64,000 nucleotides of DNA from Melioribacteraceae bacterium (GTDB lineage Bacteria > Bacteroidota > Ignavibacteria > Ignavibacteriales > Melioribacteraceae), in NCBI GenBank assembly GCA_021739765.1, contig JAIPBD010000015.1, forward strand, positions 57,767 to 121,766, written 5' to 3'. The notes beneath the pieces were generated by a model, which saw nothing but the letters and a program-made list of their open reading frames with translations, ran no database searches and was not told the DNA's origin. Numbering within the stretch: the first letter of the stretch is position 1; the number at the start of each line of letters is the position of its first letter. Positions 9,804-19,699 of the stretch are shown here, one piece after another. Made by a program: the position numbers and the translations under genes.

Positions 9804-11684
9804 TTATTTCATATTAAAAACATTGTTTTCTTTGAAAGTATCCGGAATTGTAGAATCTCCCAGAACAATTTCTTTCAATTTTTTGGAGACTTTTTGATTA
9901 ACAAAAGTAACGGATTTTGTTTTCCATTCACGGGCTGATTTTTCAACAACATCCTGAGTTCCGTCTTCATATTTAAATGTGACTACAATTCGAGTAGGAA
10001 TTGAACCTCGATTTTCAATTTTTACGGAATAAATATCCCCGTATGTTTTTACATCATCAATGGCCAAATCAGGATATCCCGAACCGAAAAACCATGGCTT
10101 CCAGAACCAGCTTAAGTCTTCGCCCGTAACATCATTAAAAGTGTAGAAAAAGTCCCAAGGAAGCGGATGTTTCTCGTTCCATCTTTCCATGTACTCCAAA
10201 TTCGCTTCTTTGAATAAGTCTCTTCCCAACAACTTATAAAGTTGATAATAAGCTGTTGCCGGTTTCGAATAAAATGCTGTTCGTGATAAACCTTTGTTCG
10301 AATAGGATGGAATCATCATCGGAAGTTCGGTTTCTAATCCTGCATCTTCTTCATAACTGCTAACATATCGAGACATATATGAATAATCCGGTACGTATTC
10401 TTCAACGACTTCTCTGGGATAAAAAGACGCCCATCCTTCATCCATCCAGGCGTATTTTCGTTCGTTCGTTCCCATATGAAACGGAAGATAAGAGTGAGCG
10501 ATTTCATGAAAGATCAATCCAACATGGCTTCCCAATTCAGAAGGCGCGCCGTTGTTTGCCATCATCGGGGCTTCCATTCCACCGCCTCTGCCGCCGTTGC
10601 TGAAGGATGTAACATGAGGCCAAGGGTAAGGATAACCGGGAAGCTCTTTCGACATATACTCAATAACTCGTCTTGAATACTGAGCCGCCATATCATAATG
10701 AACAGTGCTGTCTTCATAAACAACAGCGGTTAATACTCGTCTTCCTTTTTCGACCTCAACGCTGGCTCCATCCCACAAAAAATTATTTGTAACAATAAAG
10801 GATACATCAGGAACCGATTCCGCTTTGTACACATACGTTAACTTGTCCCCCGATTTAGTAACCGCGTTGTTTGCCCAATCATCGGCAGTAATTATTCTAA
10901 CTGTTTCGTCGGACCGGAGAGCGTTTTTATATTTGCTGATAATTTCGCTTTGATAGGTCTCGTCCATGTTTTGTTGAACCCCGGCTCCTATAACAACATG
11001 TCCGGCGGGAACGGTGATTTCATATTGAAAGTTGTTGAAATCGTTGTAAAACTCAACGGAGCCCGAATAATTTTGTGTGTCCCAACCATCAATATCATCG
11101 TAGACGGATACTTGAGGATACCAGTACGCAACATATAATTCACCATTTCCGTAGTTCCCCATTCTAACACGAATGATTTTGGGAATAAAAAACTGATAAT
11201 CCATTGAAATCTCGGAAGTTGAGTTTGGAGCGATTTTTTCTTTCAATCGAATGGTGAGGTTCGTTCCGCTTACAGAAACTTTTGCTCCCCAACCTGTGCT
11301 CAATTCATATTCTTTTTCGTTAACAACAATATTTGAAACTTCGACCGGATCAAGCAACTCGGTGGTTCCGATACTCCAGTCCCTTGCGCTTCCTTTTGCG
11401 GTGATGTTCGGATACAACCTGAAGATGATTCGATCCAGTGAATCCGGACTATTATTGTGATATTTAATTTTTACGTTTCCTTTTAGCATACTTGTATCCG
11501 GAAAAATTTCGGCTTTTATTAAATAATCAGCGCTGTTTTGCCAATAATTTTCTCCTGGTGTTCCGGATAAAGTTCTTGTTCCATTATCATAAGCTGCTTG
11601 AATGTTGCGGGGTGTGTAAAGTTTTTGTGAGAAAAGAATTGTAGCAGATAACATCAAAATTAGAAATAAAATTTTCCTGTGCAT
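9804..11684 (-). CDS. Secreted M1-family metallopeptidase (626 aa)
   Basis: A paralogue of the next gene downstream and the first gene of a two-gene minus-strand operon. It has a signal peptide (about 1-20, ending ILFSQ), the same opening segment (GTPGENYWQN), HEIAH at 393-397 with third zinc ligand Glu416 in WMDEGW, and GGGMEAPMM (about 367-375) in place of GxMEN. It lacks the long C-terminal extension of its neighbour. Both proteins should work in the periplasm or outside the cell. The pair looks like a tandem duplication followed by divergence. Confidence 0.9.
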   Translation of the reverse strand: MHRKILFLILMLSATILFSQKLYTPRNIQAAYDNGTRTLSGTPGENYWQNSADYLIKAEIFPDTSMLKGNVKIKYHNNSPDSLDRIIFRLYPNITAKGSARDWSIGTTELLDPVEVSNIVVNEKEYELSTGWGAKVSVSGTNLTIRLKEKIAPNSTSEISMDYQFFIPKIIRVRMGNYGNGELYVAYWYPQVSVYDDIDGWDTQNYSGSVEFYNDFNNFQYEITVPAGHVVIGAGVQQNMDETYQSEIISKYKNALRSDETVRIITADDWANNAVTKSGDKLTYVYKAESVPDVSFIVTNNFLWDGASVEVEKGRRVLTAVVYEDSTVHYDMAAQYSRRVIEYMSKELPGYPYPWPHVTSFSNGGRGGGMEAPMMANNGAPSELGSHVGLIFHEIAHSYLPFHMGTNERKYAWMDEGWASFYPREVVEEYVPDYSYMSRYVSSYEEDAGLETELPMMIPSYSNKGLSRTAFYSKPATAYYQLYKLLGRDLFKEANLEYMERWNEKHPLPWDFFYTFNDVTGEDLSWFWKPWFFGSGYPDLAIDDVKTYGDIYSVKIENRGSIPTRIVVTFKYEDGTQDVVEKSAREWKTKSVTFVNQKVSKKLKEIVLGDSTIPDTFKENNVFNMK

Positions 11685-11901
11685 TTTGTCCTCAACAATT
11701 TGATTTATTATAATTGGATAACCTTCAAAAATAGTGGATTATTTTCTGGTGTGAAAGTCTTGCTGATATTTCCGAAAGGATAATTTTTATTAACAATTTT
11801 AATTACAGATAAATCCAATAGTTTGTTTGAGTACTATTCTTCTTGTTTTGTAGTTGAAATCTTTCTTAAATTAATACCAATCATCAATTCAGGATCGATA
11901 A

Positions 11902-13374
11902 ATGAATTTTCCTTCAGATTTGTGCTCAAAAATAGTATTTGGTCTATTTTTTTCAGCGATGGTTTCGAATCATGTACTTGCCCAATTAACCCTTAACTCC
12001 ACAGATGATGAAATAATTTCGCTCACTTTTAATAATAAAATTGATAACGCAATTGAGCTCTGTAAAAAACAATCGGAATTAAATCCGAACACACTGAAAT
12101 ACAAGTTTTTGTGTACAAACGCAAAAACACTTGATATTGGAAATAAAATTAGAGAACAACGAGGCATGAACCGCGATTCGCTGCGAAATTTGTACTTCGG
12201 GGAGTTGGTCGAGTTTTGTGAAACTTCTATTGATGGAGTTGAAGAGGAAAATCTCTCATTGGATGAAAGGTTTTTTTATGCGGGAATATTAGGCTATAAA
12301 GCCAGAGCTTATGGTTCCCAAGGTTCCTGGTGGAGTGCTTTTAGTACCGGACTGAGTGCTCGTTCAAGAATGGAAGACATTATCGAGCAAAATCCTAATT
12401 TTTATGACGCTTACCTTTTATTGGGAATGATGGATTATTACTCTGACCGTTTGAGCGGAGTAATGGGATTTATCGCGGGAATGTTGGGGCTTTCTGGAGA
12501 TCGGGATAAGGGAATTGAGTACATGAATCTGGCTTTTGAAAAAGGTACGATTGTGAAGTCGCAAGCACTAATCCTTATGATTGAATTATACGGAATGCTC
12601 GAAGGCAACGAAGAGGAGTCTTTAAAGTTTGTTGAGATTTATACAAACAAGTATCCCGAACACGAACGTTATCAAAATTGGAAGTTTCAGCTTTATTTAA
12701 GAAGGTTTATGATGAGCAAAGCTGACGAAATGAAATCTTTGCTTAAAGATGATTTTTTTGACGAATATGCGCTTGCCAATTATTATTTCCACAAAGGTGA
12801 TCTTGGTAAATCACGAGAATATTTTGAATTGATGATTCAAAACAAGGAAGCGTATTGGAGCGGAGCTATTGAAAACGCTAATTACAATTTAGCGTTATCA
12901 TATTTTCTTGAGGGTAATCTAAAGAGGTACAAAGAATATTTGCCAAAGCTTGATGAGAATAATCGCGAAAGAATTGAGATAGAAACTTCAACCGAAGCTT
13001 CCGCAAAAGATTTATTTGAAACGATGGTTTTAATCGGAAAAACAGACAACTTCTCGGACGAGGTAATCAGAACAATTAATCAAAAAATTGAAAAGGCAAA
13101 AGGCAATGAAGCGGTTGAAAAACTTCTGCTGTATAAAGCAAGTTATCTTTATAAAACCGCAAAATATAATGAAGCGTTGGTCGAATTTTCCCGCTTACGG
13201 GATTCGGAAATAGAATCTATAAAATCTGAAACATATCACTATTTGATTGATATCTATTTAAAGATGGAACAGAAAAAACAGCAAGTCGAAGCCCTCGTGG
13301 AAGAAATCGACGATTTTGATAATGATAGACTTGTTTTCCGCTCAATGGATTTAGAGAAAAAATACGGGATCTAA
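11902..13374 (+). CDS. Secreted TPR-like repeat protein
   Basis: A 490-residue protein with an N-terminal signal sequence (about 1-27, ending HVLAQ) and a mostly helical body. Segments such as NYNLALSYFLEGNLKRYKEY and the C-terminal YKTAKYNEALVEFSRL have the spacing of tetratricopeptide repeats. TPR proteins act as protein-binding scaffolds, and no catalytic motif is visible. It is transcribed divergently from the M1 peptidase operon, with 217 nt between the two. A role in envelope protein assembly is possible but not shown. Confidence 0.75.
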   Translation: MNFPSDLCSKIVFGLFFSAMVSNHVLAQLTLNSTDDEIISLTFNNKIDNAIELCKKQSELNPNTLKYKFLCTNAKTLDIGNKIREQRGMNRDSLRNLYFGELVEFCETSIDGVEEENLSLDERFFYAGILGYKARAYGSQGSWWSAFSTGLSARSRMEDIIEQNPNFYDAYLLLGMMDYYSDRLSGVMGFIAGMLGLSGDRDKGIEYMNLAFEKGTIVKSQALILMIELYGMLEGNEEESLKFVEIYTNKYPEHERYQNWKFQLYLRRFMMSKADEMKSLLKDDFFDEYALANYYFHKGDLGKSREYFELMIQNKEAYWSGAIENANYNLALSYFLEGNLKRYKEYLPKLDENNRERIEIETSTEASAKDLFETMVLIGKTDNFSDEVIRTINQKIEKAKGNEAVEKLLLYKASYLYKTAKYNEALVEFSRLRDSEIESIKSETYHYLIDIYLKMEQKKQQVEALVEEIDDFDNDRLVFRSMDLEKKYGI

Positions 13375-13469
13375 AGAAAGATCTGTTTATTTGACGCTCC
13401 ACCGAGATTCAATATTTATTTTATTCAGAGAATAAGTGGGATTTTCTAATTTCCCACCAAAGGATAAAT

Positions 13470-14270
13470 TTGAAAAATGTTATTAAGGATTTAATAAAAA
13501 CAACAATACCAAATCAATTTAGGACTAAACTCCGGCAACATTACAGCCTGTATTCTTTTTTTGGATTTAAGCACAAGTGCCCATTTTGCAATTCGAATCT
13601 AAAATCTTTTTTGCCTCACGGACTAAACTTTCCGGTTTTGAAAAAAAAAGAGGTTGTCGCCGCAGGATTCCGTGAAAATGTGCTTTGCCCCAAATGTGGT
13701 TCTTATGATCGTGAGCGGTTGTTGTATCTTTTCCTTATAAAGAAAACCAAACTGCTCCGGCAGCAAACAAAACTATTGCATGTAGCCCCTGAAGATAAGT
13801 TGGTTGGTCTTCTAAATAATCAAAACAATATAGATTACCTGACGGCGGATCTCCTTCGGAAGAATGTAATGGTAAACATGGACATCACGGATATTCAATA
13901 TCCCGATAATTCGTTTGACGCAATTATTTGTAATCATGTTCTTGAGCATGTGCCCGATGATCAAAAAGCGATGACCGAATTATTTCGTGTATTAAAACCC
14001 AACGGTTGGGCGGTTTTGCAAGTACCGATTTCTTATAAACTGGATGAAACTTTCGAAGATGAGTCAATAGTAAAAGAAAGTGATAAAGAGATTTTTTTTG
14101 GACAGGAAGATCATGTGAGAATTTATGCCGCCGATTATTTTGAAAGATTACAGAGTGTTGGTTTTAAGCTGGAAATTTTTGATTGGCGAACGGATTTGAA
14201 AGATTTTGGTGGTGAAAAAAACTTGTTCGGATTGAATAAAAACGAAAAGATCTTTTTTGTTACAAAATAA
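13470..14270 (+). CDS. SAM-dependent class I methyltransferase with N-terminal zinc-ribbon-like segment
   Basis: A 266-residue methyltransferase of the Methyltransf_11 type. The N-terminal part has two CPxC pairs (KCPFCNSN and LCPKCGSYDRERLL), as in a zinc ribbon. The SAM-binding domain follows: LLHVAPEDKL (motif I region), ADLLRKNVMVNMDITDIQYP, then ICNHVLEHVPDD and VLKPNGWAVLQVP. Such proteins are often found in cell-surface glycan gene sets, but the acceptor cannot be read from the sequence. The start is TTG at 13470, preceded by AAAGGA at a good distance; no better ATG exists. Confidence 0.85.
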   Translation: MKNVIKDLIKTTIPNQFRTKLRQHYSLYSFFGFKHKCPFCNSNLKSFLPHGLNFPVLKKKEVVAAGFRENVLCPKCGSYDRERLLYLFLIKKTKLLRQQTKLLHVAPEDKLVGLLNNQNNIDYLTADLLRKNVMVNMDITDIQYPDNSFDAIICNHVLEHVPDDQKAMTELFRVLKPNGWAVLQVPISYKLDETFEDESIVKESDKEIFFGQEDHVRIYAADYFERLQSVGFKLEIFDWRTDLKDFGGEKNLFGLNKNEKIFFVTK

Positions 14271-14578
14271 ATTGTATTGTAATTGTTTACTTAAATATGT
14301 CAATATCGAGGCAGAAAAAAGATTAATTGATTCCTAAAGCCCGTTTTGGTTTCTTAAAATCTCCACTAGCAATAGTTAATAGAGCCATCATTTCGATTAA
14401 ACCAATTGGTCTTCGAACCTATTAGGAAAATTCGATTAATTCGTAATTTTACAATTTGTATTTTTTATGTGAATCAAACAGTATTCTAAAAATCAGTCAT
14501 TTGTCATTTCGAGTCGTCATAATAGCCAAGTGTTCAGAATGAGTTTATCATTCGTCATATCAACAAAAGGGGAAATCC
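14271..14578. other. Intergenic region, 308 bp
   Basis: No ORF or RNA gene is recognisable. Short direct repeats of the type TCATTTGTCATTTCGAGTCG and ATTCGTCAT occur near its right end. The WD40 gene's ribosome-binding site AAAGGGGAA lies at 14566-14574. Confidence 0.5.
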
Positions 14579-15652
14579 GTGAAAGTCAAAAAGACTAAGA
14601 ATAATAAACGAAAAATCATAAGCCTAATCTTTTTGTTTATAACAACTCTGTTTTTATATGATCAAGTATTTGTTCAAGCTGATGAGGTTGATGGTAATTT
14701 AGCCGATCTGCAGTTAACCTTCGATGAACATGAAGCGGGAGTCTGGACCGTTGTATTTAGTCCGAATGACACTTTGGTTGCAAGTTCAAGTATCGATTCT
14801 GTGGTAAAGATTTGGGATAGAAATACCGGGGATGTGATGCAGAATTTGGAACATCCGTACGGCGTTCCGGCTTTGGCGTTTAGTCCTGATGGAAAAATGG
14901 TCGCAACCGGTTGTTATGATGGCCTCATAAGAATTTGGAAAATTCAAAATGGCGAATTGATAAATAAAACTAAGATCGACAATGGTACAATTTGGGGGCT
15001 TACATTCAGTCCGGATGGAAATACAATTGCCGCGGGCGGAGTTAAAGGGAAAGTTAGACTCTGGAATTATGAAACAAATGAGGAAAAATATTTGGCGGGA
15101 CATAGCGAGGGCGATGTTTGGTCTCTAGCGTACCGTTCCGATGGAAAAGTGCTTGTGAGTGCCGGACACGATGATACGGTTAAAGTTTGGAACGCGTCTC
15201 ATGGAAAATTAATTCACAACATTTCCGGCCATACTGATGCGATTGTTTCTGTTGCTTTTAGTCCGGACGGAAAAACTCTTGCAAGCGGAAGTGATGATAA
15301 AACAATCAAATTATGGGACGCAAACAATTGGGAATTGCTTCAAACTTTGTCGGGCGATTCGGAATGTGTTTATAGTGTCGCATTTAGCCCCGATGGAAAA
15401 ACGTTAATTAGCGGAAGCCGGGATAAAAAGATGGTGGGAGAAATTCTTCAATATCATCTCAGATATAATGGATTATCAAATGCGGTTACGGTATGATTTT
15501 GGAATTTGGAATCTCACTCAGTAGTTCAAACCTTAAGCGGTCATTCAAACGATGTAAGTTCTGTTGCATATAGTTTTGATGGCAAATATATCGCGAGCGC
15601 AAGCGAAGACAGTACGGTGAAAATTTGGAAATTGAGAAACCTAACCGAATAA
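14579..15652 (+). pseudogene. WD40-repeat protein gene interrupted by an in-frame TGA
   Basis: The frame starts at GTG 14579 after AAAGGGGAA and encodes a membrane anchor or signal segment (about residues 11-30) followed by WD40 repeats of about 42 residues (recurring SPDGKTLASGS...IKLWD). It meets TGA at 15494-15496, but the same frame continues with FWNLESHSVVQTLSGHSN, another full WD40 repeat ending VKIWKL, and stops at TAA 15650-15652. Before the TGA, about 20 residues (KMVGEILQYHLRYNGLSNAV) sit where a blade should read straight through, which looks like an in-frame insertion of about 60 bp. The intact ancestor would have had about 335 residues. Either it is a pseudogene or the protein is made truncated at 305 residues. 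Confidence 0.8.
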
Positions 15653-15663
15653 TATTGATCGAA

Positions 15664-16509
15664 TTAGGTAATCGGCGTTATATTCAAATCGTTTTTTAAT
15701 GTTGCTTCCGCCGAACCTCTAACGGTTCCCGTAACCGGCATTGTGTTTTCGGGAAATGCGCTTGATGCTAACGGAATATGGTAACAGTCAGTTATTATTC
15801 CATGACCCGGATCAAAACCAATCCATCCCGCGCCGGGAAGAAAAGCCTCAACCCATGCGTGAAGTTCGAACAAAGGTTTATCGGCTTGCAGATAGAAGTA
15901 GCCACTGACGAAACGTGACGCGATTCCCATATTGCGAAACAATTGAATTTGCATCCAGGCTAAATCCCGACATGAACCGTCTTTTCGTTTAAACGTTTCT
16001 TCCGGATTAAGAGGGGGTCCTAATTCTCTATACCCGAGAACAAAATCTTCATGAATTTGTCTCGTAAGTTTGGTTAAAAATTCTAATGTGTTATTATTCG
16101 ATTTTCTTACGTTTTCCAGCAAATATTCGTTCATAGCTTTTGACATCGGAGTAGTTGTTAAAGCCGGTTTTAACAATTGAAAAGTTTGATCATCATAAAT
16201 GAACGGAAGCTCTAAAAATTCGGGAGGATGTATAAGAAAATTGAAAGGATTGAATGGAGTAACATCAACATAAGTGCTTACGGATATTCGAAAACTTTGA
16301 TGAGTATCTTCGAACCAATACAGACGGATATGATTGTTTTCCGTATCAATCTGTTCCGAAAATCCTACCGGAATTGGCGAGACCTCCAAATTAAAAGAAG
16401 CAATCGATAGGTGCGGTGAAGTTTTTGGTTTAAAACGTAAAAAATGAGGTTCGAAAAACACTTTTTCTGAATAAGAATATTCCGTGATATGCGAAATGTT
16501 AAATTTCAT
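15664..16509 (-). CDS. Transglutaminase-like cysteine protease of the Anbu operon
   Basis: A 281-residue protein with a bacterial transglutaminase N-terminal domain (about 1-90) and a transglutaminase-like core. The catalytic triad is visible as Cys180 in KDGSCRDLAW, His217 in ELHAWVEAF and Asp233 in GFDPGHG. In Anbu operons these proteins are thought to act as peptidases or amide-transfer enzymes on a peptide product. It is the last gene of the minus-strand operon, 6 nt after anbu. No signal peptide is seen, so it should be cytoplasmic. Confidence 0.92.
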   Translation of the reverse strand: MKFNISHITEYSYSEKVFFEPHFLRFKPKTSPHLSIASFNLEVSPIPVGFSEQIDTENNHIRLYWFEDTHQSFRISVSTYVDVTPFNPFNFLIHPPEFLELPFIYDDQTFQLLKPALTTTPMSKAMNEYLLENVRKSNNNTLEFLTKLTRQIHEDFVLGYRELGPPLNPEETFKRKDGSCRDLAWMQIQLFRNMGIASRFVSGYFYLQADKPLFELHAWVEAFLPGAGWIGFDPGHGIITDCYHIPLASSAFPENTMPVTGTVRGSAEATLKNDLNITPIT

Positions 16510-16515
16510 GATCGA

Positions 16516-17277
16516 TTATTCAATTTCAAAATCTTCTTCTAATTTTACCACATCAGCATCTTTGATGAACAATTTCTCAACCCAATCTTCGGGCAATTTA
16601 TTTACTGTTTGACTTAATTCTTTCTGCCAGATTTTTGATACTTCCAACAGCTCCTCTTTACGATATCTTTTTTCGATTATGTTGAAACTATCTTTTTCGT
16701 AATAGATAACATCGATTGGATAATCAACATCGTTCGCGCTAACTCGTGTGGAATTAAATGATAAAAATCCGGCTTTCAGTGCAAATTTCATACTTGAATC
16801 ATATTTAAGAACTCTGTCGAGAATTGGTTTTCCATAACCCTTATTTCCGATGATCATAAACGGAGAGCCTTCCGAAATTTCAACCCAATTTCCCTCGGGA
16901 TACAACAAGTAGATTTTGTGTTCTTTATCTTCTTCTAATTGTCCGCCGACGAGCGCAAACAGATTAAAACTTAAGCCCGCTTCTTTAAGCGATTCTTTAT
17001 CTTCGCTTGCCGCCCGTTTTACTTGCGCGGCAAACGCGTTTACAGCTTTGTAAAGTTTATTAAATGATTCATCGTTGTCTTCGATAATTTCTTTAAAATA
17101 GGTTAGCGCTTTATCTCTTACCGATCGTAATCCGGAAGTCATTATAAAAAACGAATGCTTTTTTTTATTAACGGTAAAAACTTTTTTGGCTCTTGTAGTT
17201 TCGTTTCCTGAAGTAATTCTTGTATCCGAAATACCAACAATTCCGTCTTTAACTTTTATGCCGAGGCAGTATGTCAT
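16516..17277 (-). CDS. anbu: Anbu, bacterial proteasome-related Ntn hydrolase
   Basis: Anbu is a homologue of the proteasome beta subunit and HslV, found in bacteria without a 20S proteasome. The 253-residue product begins MTYCLGIKVKDGIVGISDTR; removal of Met1 would expose Thr2 as the N-terminal nucleophile, with Asp18 and the Lys31/Lys32 pair as the other expected active-site residues. The start matches the family exactly. The stop-start overlap with the alpha-E gene (4 nt) and the short gap to the transglutaminase gene show a tight operon. The natural substrate of Anbu is not established. Confidence 0.93.
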   Translation of the reverse strand: MTYCLGIKVKDGIVGISDTRITSGNETTRAKKVFTVNKKKHSFFIMTSGLRSVRDKALTYFKEIIEDNDESFNKLYKAVNAFAAQVKRAASEDKESLKEAGLSFNLFALVGGQLEEDKEHKIYLLYPEGNWVEISEGSPFMIIGNKGYGKPILDRVLKYDSSMKFALKAGFLSFNSTRVSANDVDYPIDVIYYEKDSFNIIEKRYRKEELLEVSKIWQKELSQTVNKLPEDWVEKLFIKDADVVKLEEDFEIE

Positions 17278-18248
17278 TGGTTCACTTGATTATTGTTTGT
17301 GAAATTTTTAATTGAAAAGAACGATTCAAATATAGCTACAGAAACATCATTCAACTTCATCTGAAAGTTATCTATATATTCATGCAGTCCGGAAGAAATA
17401 ATTTCATTTATATCCGCGTATTCTAACTGAGATTTTAAAAGGCCAAGTTTTCGTTCTGCAATATTTGAATATCCGGTATTGCTGCCGGTTATAGATATGA
17501 ATGATAATTCTGCATGAATAAGGCACCGGAGCATTGAACGCGGAAAAACTTTATCAAGTATCAAAAACTCGGAAATATTAACGGGAGTTAGTTTCCCGAA
17601 TTCTTTTCTGTACATATCATAAGCGCTCACGGATTTTAACAACGCCGCCCATTGTACCAGATCCAATGGCGATCCGACAGCCTCAGAATCGGGCAATAAC
17701 ATGTGGTATTTAACATCCAAAACTCTCGAAGTTTTATCGGCCCTTTCAATCAGTTGTCCGATTTTCCCAAAATGCCAGCCGTCCTTTCTGGAAATTGTAG
17801 CATCAAAAATTCCGTACAGAAGTTGGCAGCCCTTTTTAACTTCAACAAAAAATTCTCTCGGATCAGTTTTTTCCCATAACTTTTTATCACTCTCTTCTTT
17901 TACAAGATAGTACAAGCTGTTTACTTGTTCCCACACTTCCCTTGTGATATCGGGCCTGACCGCCCTGGCGTTTTCACGCATATTTTTTAATGAGTTAAAT
18001 ATTGAATTCGGATTTTTTTCGTCGAATCCAAGGAAGAAAATTATTTGGGATTTATCGGCTTCTTCGTACAAAGATTTGTAAAGATCCCAATCTCCGGTTG
18101 TAACAACCAATGGCTTCCACTGAGCAGAAATATCAGGTGGAAGTTCCAGCGAGAGGTTAAAATTTACATCAAGGAAACGGGCATAATTTTCCGCCCTTTC
18201 CATGTATCTGTTCATCCAATAGATTGCGTCTGCTACTCTGCTAAGCAT
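17274..18248 (-). CDS. Alpha-E domain protein
   Basis: A 324-residue, mostly alpha-helical protein that starts MLSRVADAIYWMNRYMERAE, the signature opening of the alpha-E family. The family is found almost only beside circularly permuted ATP-grasp enzymes, transglutaminases and Anbu, and is thought to take part in peptide or amide synthesis or modification; its chemistry is not known. It overlaps anbu by 4 nt and follows the ATP-grasp gene after 14 nt. Confidence 0.92.
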   Translation of the reverse strand: MLSRVADAIYWMNRYMERAENYARFLDVNFNLSLELPPDISAQWKPLVVTTGDWDLYKSLYEEADKSQIIFFLGFDEKNPNSIFNSLKNMRENARAVRPDITREVWEQVNSLYYLVKEESDKKLWEKTDPREFFVEVKKGCQLLYGIFDATISRKDGWHFGKIGQLIERADKTSRVLDVKYHMLLPDSEAVGSPLDLVQWAALLKSVSAYDMYRKEFGKLTPVNISEFLILDKVFPRSMLRCLIHAELSFISITGSNTGYSNIAERKLGLLKSQLEYADINEIISSGLHEYIDNFQMKLNDVSVAIFESFFSIKNFTNNNQVNQ

Positions 18249-18262
18249 ATAAGATTCTGTTT

Positions 18263-19699
18263 TTAATGATCTAAAACCCAGGTGTCTTTACTTCCGCCGC
18301 CTTGTGAAGAATTTACAACGAGTGATCCTTTTTTTAGTGCGACGCGGGTTAAAGCTCCCGGAATAATTTTAATGTCTTTTCCATATAAAATATACGGTCG
18401 TAAATCTACGTGCCGACCTTCAATATTTTCACCAGAGATTGTGGGAACTCGAGAAAGATTTATTGTTGGTTGTGCAATATAGTTTCTGGGATTATTTTTA
18501 ATTTTCTCCACAAATTCTTGTCGTTCTTTTAATGTTGATTTAGGACCGATCAGCATTCCGTATCCTCCGGAAGCGTCTGTTTGTTTAACTACAAGTTTGC
18601 CGATGTTTTCGATTACATATTTTAGGTCCTTTTCGTCATCACAAATGAAAGTCTCGATATTCGGTAAAAGAACATCTTCACCCAAGTAATATTTGATAAT
18701 TCGACGTATGTAAGCATAAACGGCTTTATCGTCTGCTACACCGGTTCCGGGCGCATTCACGAGAACAACATTCCCTTTTCGGTACGCGTTAAACAGTCCT
18801 GGCGTTCCAAGCATTGAATCTTTTTTGAAAACCAGAGGATCGATAAATTCATCATCCACTCTTCGGTAAATTACGTCAACACGCTGTAATCCTTTTGTGG
18901 TTATCATATAAACGAAATCATCCTTTACAACAAGATCCCTTCCTTCAACTAACTCGGCTCCCATTTGCTGAGCCAAATAAGAGTGTTCGAAGTACGCGGA
19001 GTTGTAAATACCGGGTGTAAGAACAGCGATGTTAACCGGAGATGCATTTGAAAGCGATTCAAGCATATCACGCAAATGATGTGAATAATCATAAACCGGC
19101 CTGACCCTAAGTTTTTCAAACAATTCGGGGAAAGTACGTTTTAGTATTTCCCGGTTTTCGAGCATGTACGAAACTCCTGACGGGCAGCGAAGATTATCCT
19201 CTAAAACATAGAACGTACCGTCATCTCCCCTAATCAAATCAGAACCGGAAATATGACTCCAAACATTTTTCGGCGGTTTCAGTCCAATACACTCCTTCAA
19301 GTAAGGGGAACTGGATAGAATTAATTCTTTCGGAATAATATTGTCTTTAAGGATTTTTTGGTCATTATATAAATCATCCAAAAACAAATTTAGAGCTACA
19401 ATTCTCTGTTTCAACCCACGCTCAAGGAAATCCCAATCCTTTCCGCTGATGATTCGGGGAATAATATCGAGGTGAAGAATTCTTTCGATTCCTTTATTGT
19501 CGCTGTACACATTGAATGTCATCCCGAGTGATAATTGCGCACGATCGGTCGCTTTTTGAAGCAAGTTTAGTTTATTCCAGCCAATTTTTTCGATGCGCTC
19601 CTTAAACATAGAGTATTCTGGTCGGCTTATGTTCTTTTCATCGAACATTTCATCGAAAAAGCCTTCGGTTTGATATTTGCTTAAATCCATTTTCTGCAC
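18263..19699 (-). CDS. Circularly permuted type 2 ATP-grasp protein
   Basis: The first gene of the Anbu operon, 478 residues, the usual length. ATP-grasp enzymes of this circularly permuted group are predicted amidoligases that form peptide-like bonds with ATP. Recognisable segments are SGSDLIRGDDGTFYVLEDN, NAPGTGVADDKAVYAYI, LVVKQTDASGGYGMLIGP and the C-terminal VVNSSQGGGSKDTWVL. Together with the alpha-E, Anbu and transglutaminase genes it may make and process a peptide tag or small peptide. About 280 nt upstream is free of genes and should hold the operon promoter. Confidence 0.92.
   Translation of the reverse strand: MQKMDLSKYQTEGFFDEMFDEKNISRPEYSMFKERIEKIGWNKLNLLQKATDRAQLSLGMTFNVYSDNKGIERILHLDIIPRIISGKDWDFLERGLKQRIVALNLFLDDLYNDQKILKDNIIPKELILSSSPYLKECIGLKPPKNVWSHISGSDLIRGDDGTFYVLEDNLRCPSGVSYMLENREILKRTFPELFEKLRVRPVYDYSHHLRDMLESLSNASPVNIAVLTPGIYNSAYFEHSYLAQQMGAELVEGRDLVVKDDFVYMITTKGLQRVDVIYRRVDDEFIDPLVFKKDSMLGTPGLFNAYRKGNVVLVNAPGTGVADDKAVYAYIRRIIKYYLGEDVLLPNIETFICDDEKDLKYVIENIGKLVVKQTDASGGYGMLIGPKSTLKERQEFVEKIKNNPRNYIAQPTINLSRVPTISGENIEGRHVDLRPYILYGKDIKIIPGALTRVALKKGSLVVNSSQGGGSKDTWVLDH

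Noticed and set aside
13435-13457. GTGGGA/TCCCAC hairpin before the methyltransferase gene
   Set aside because: It is short, has no T tract and lies close to the ribosome-binding site; chance cannot be excluded.
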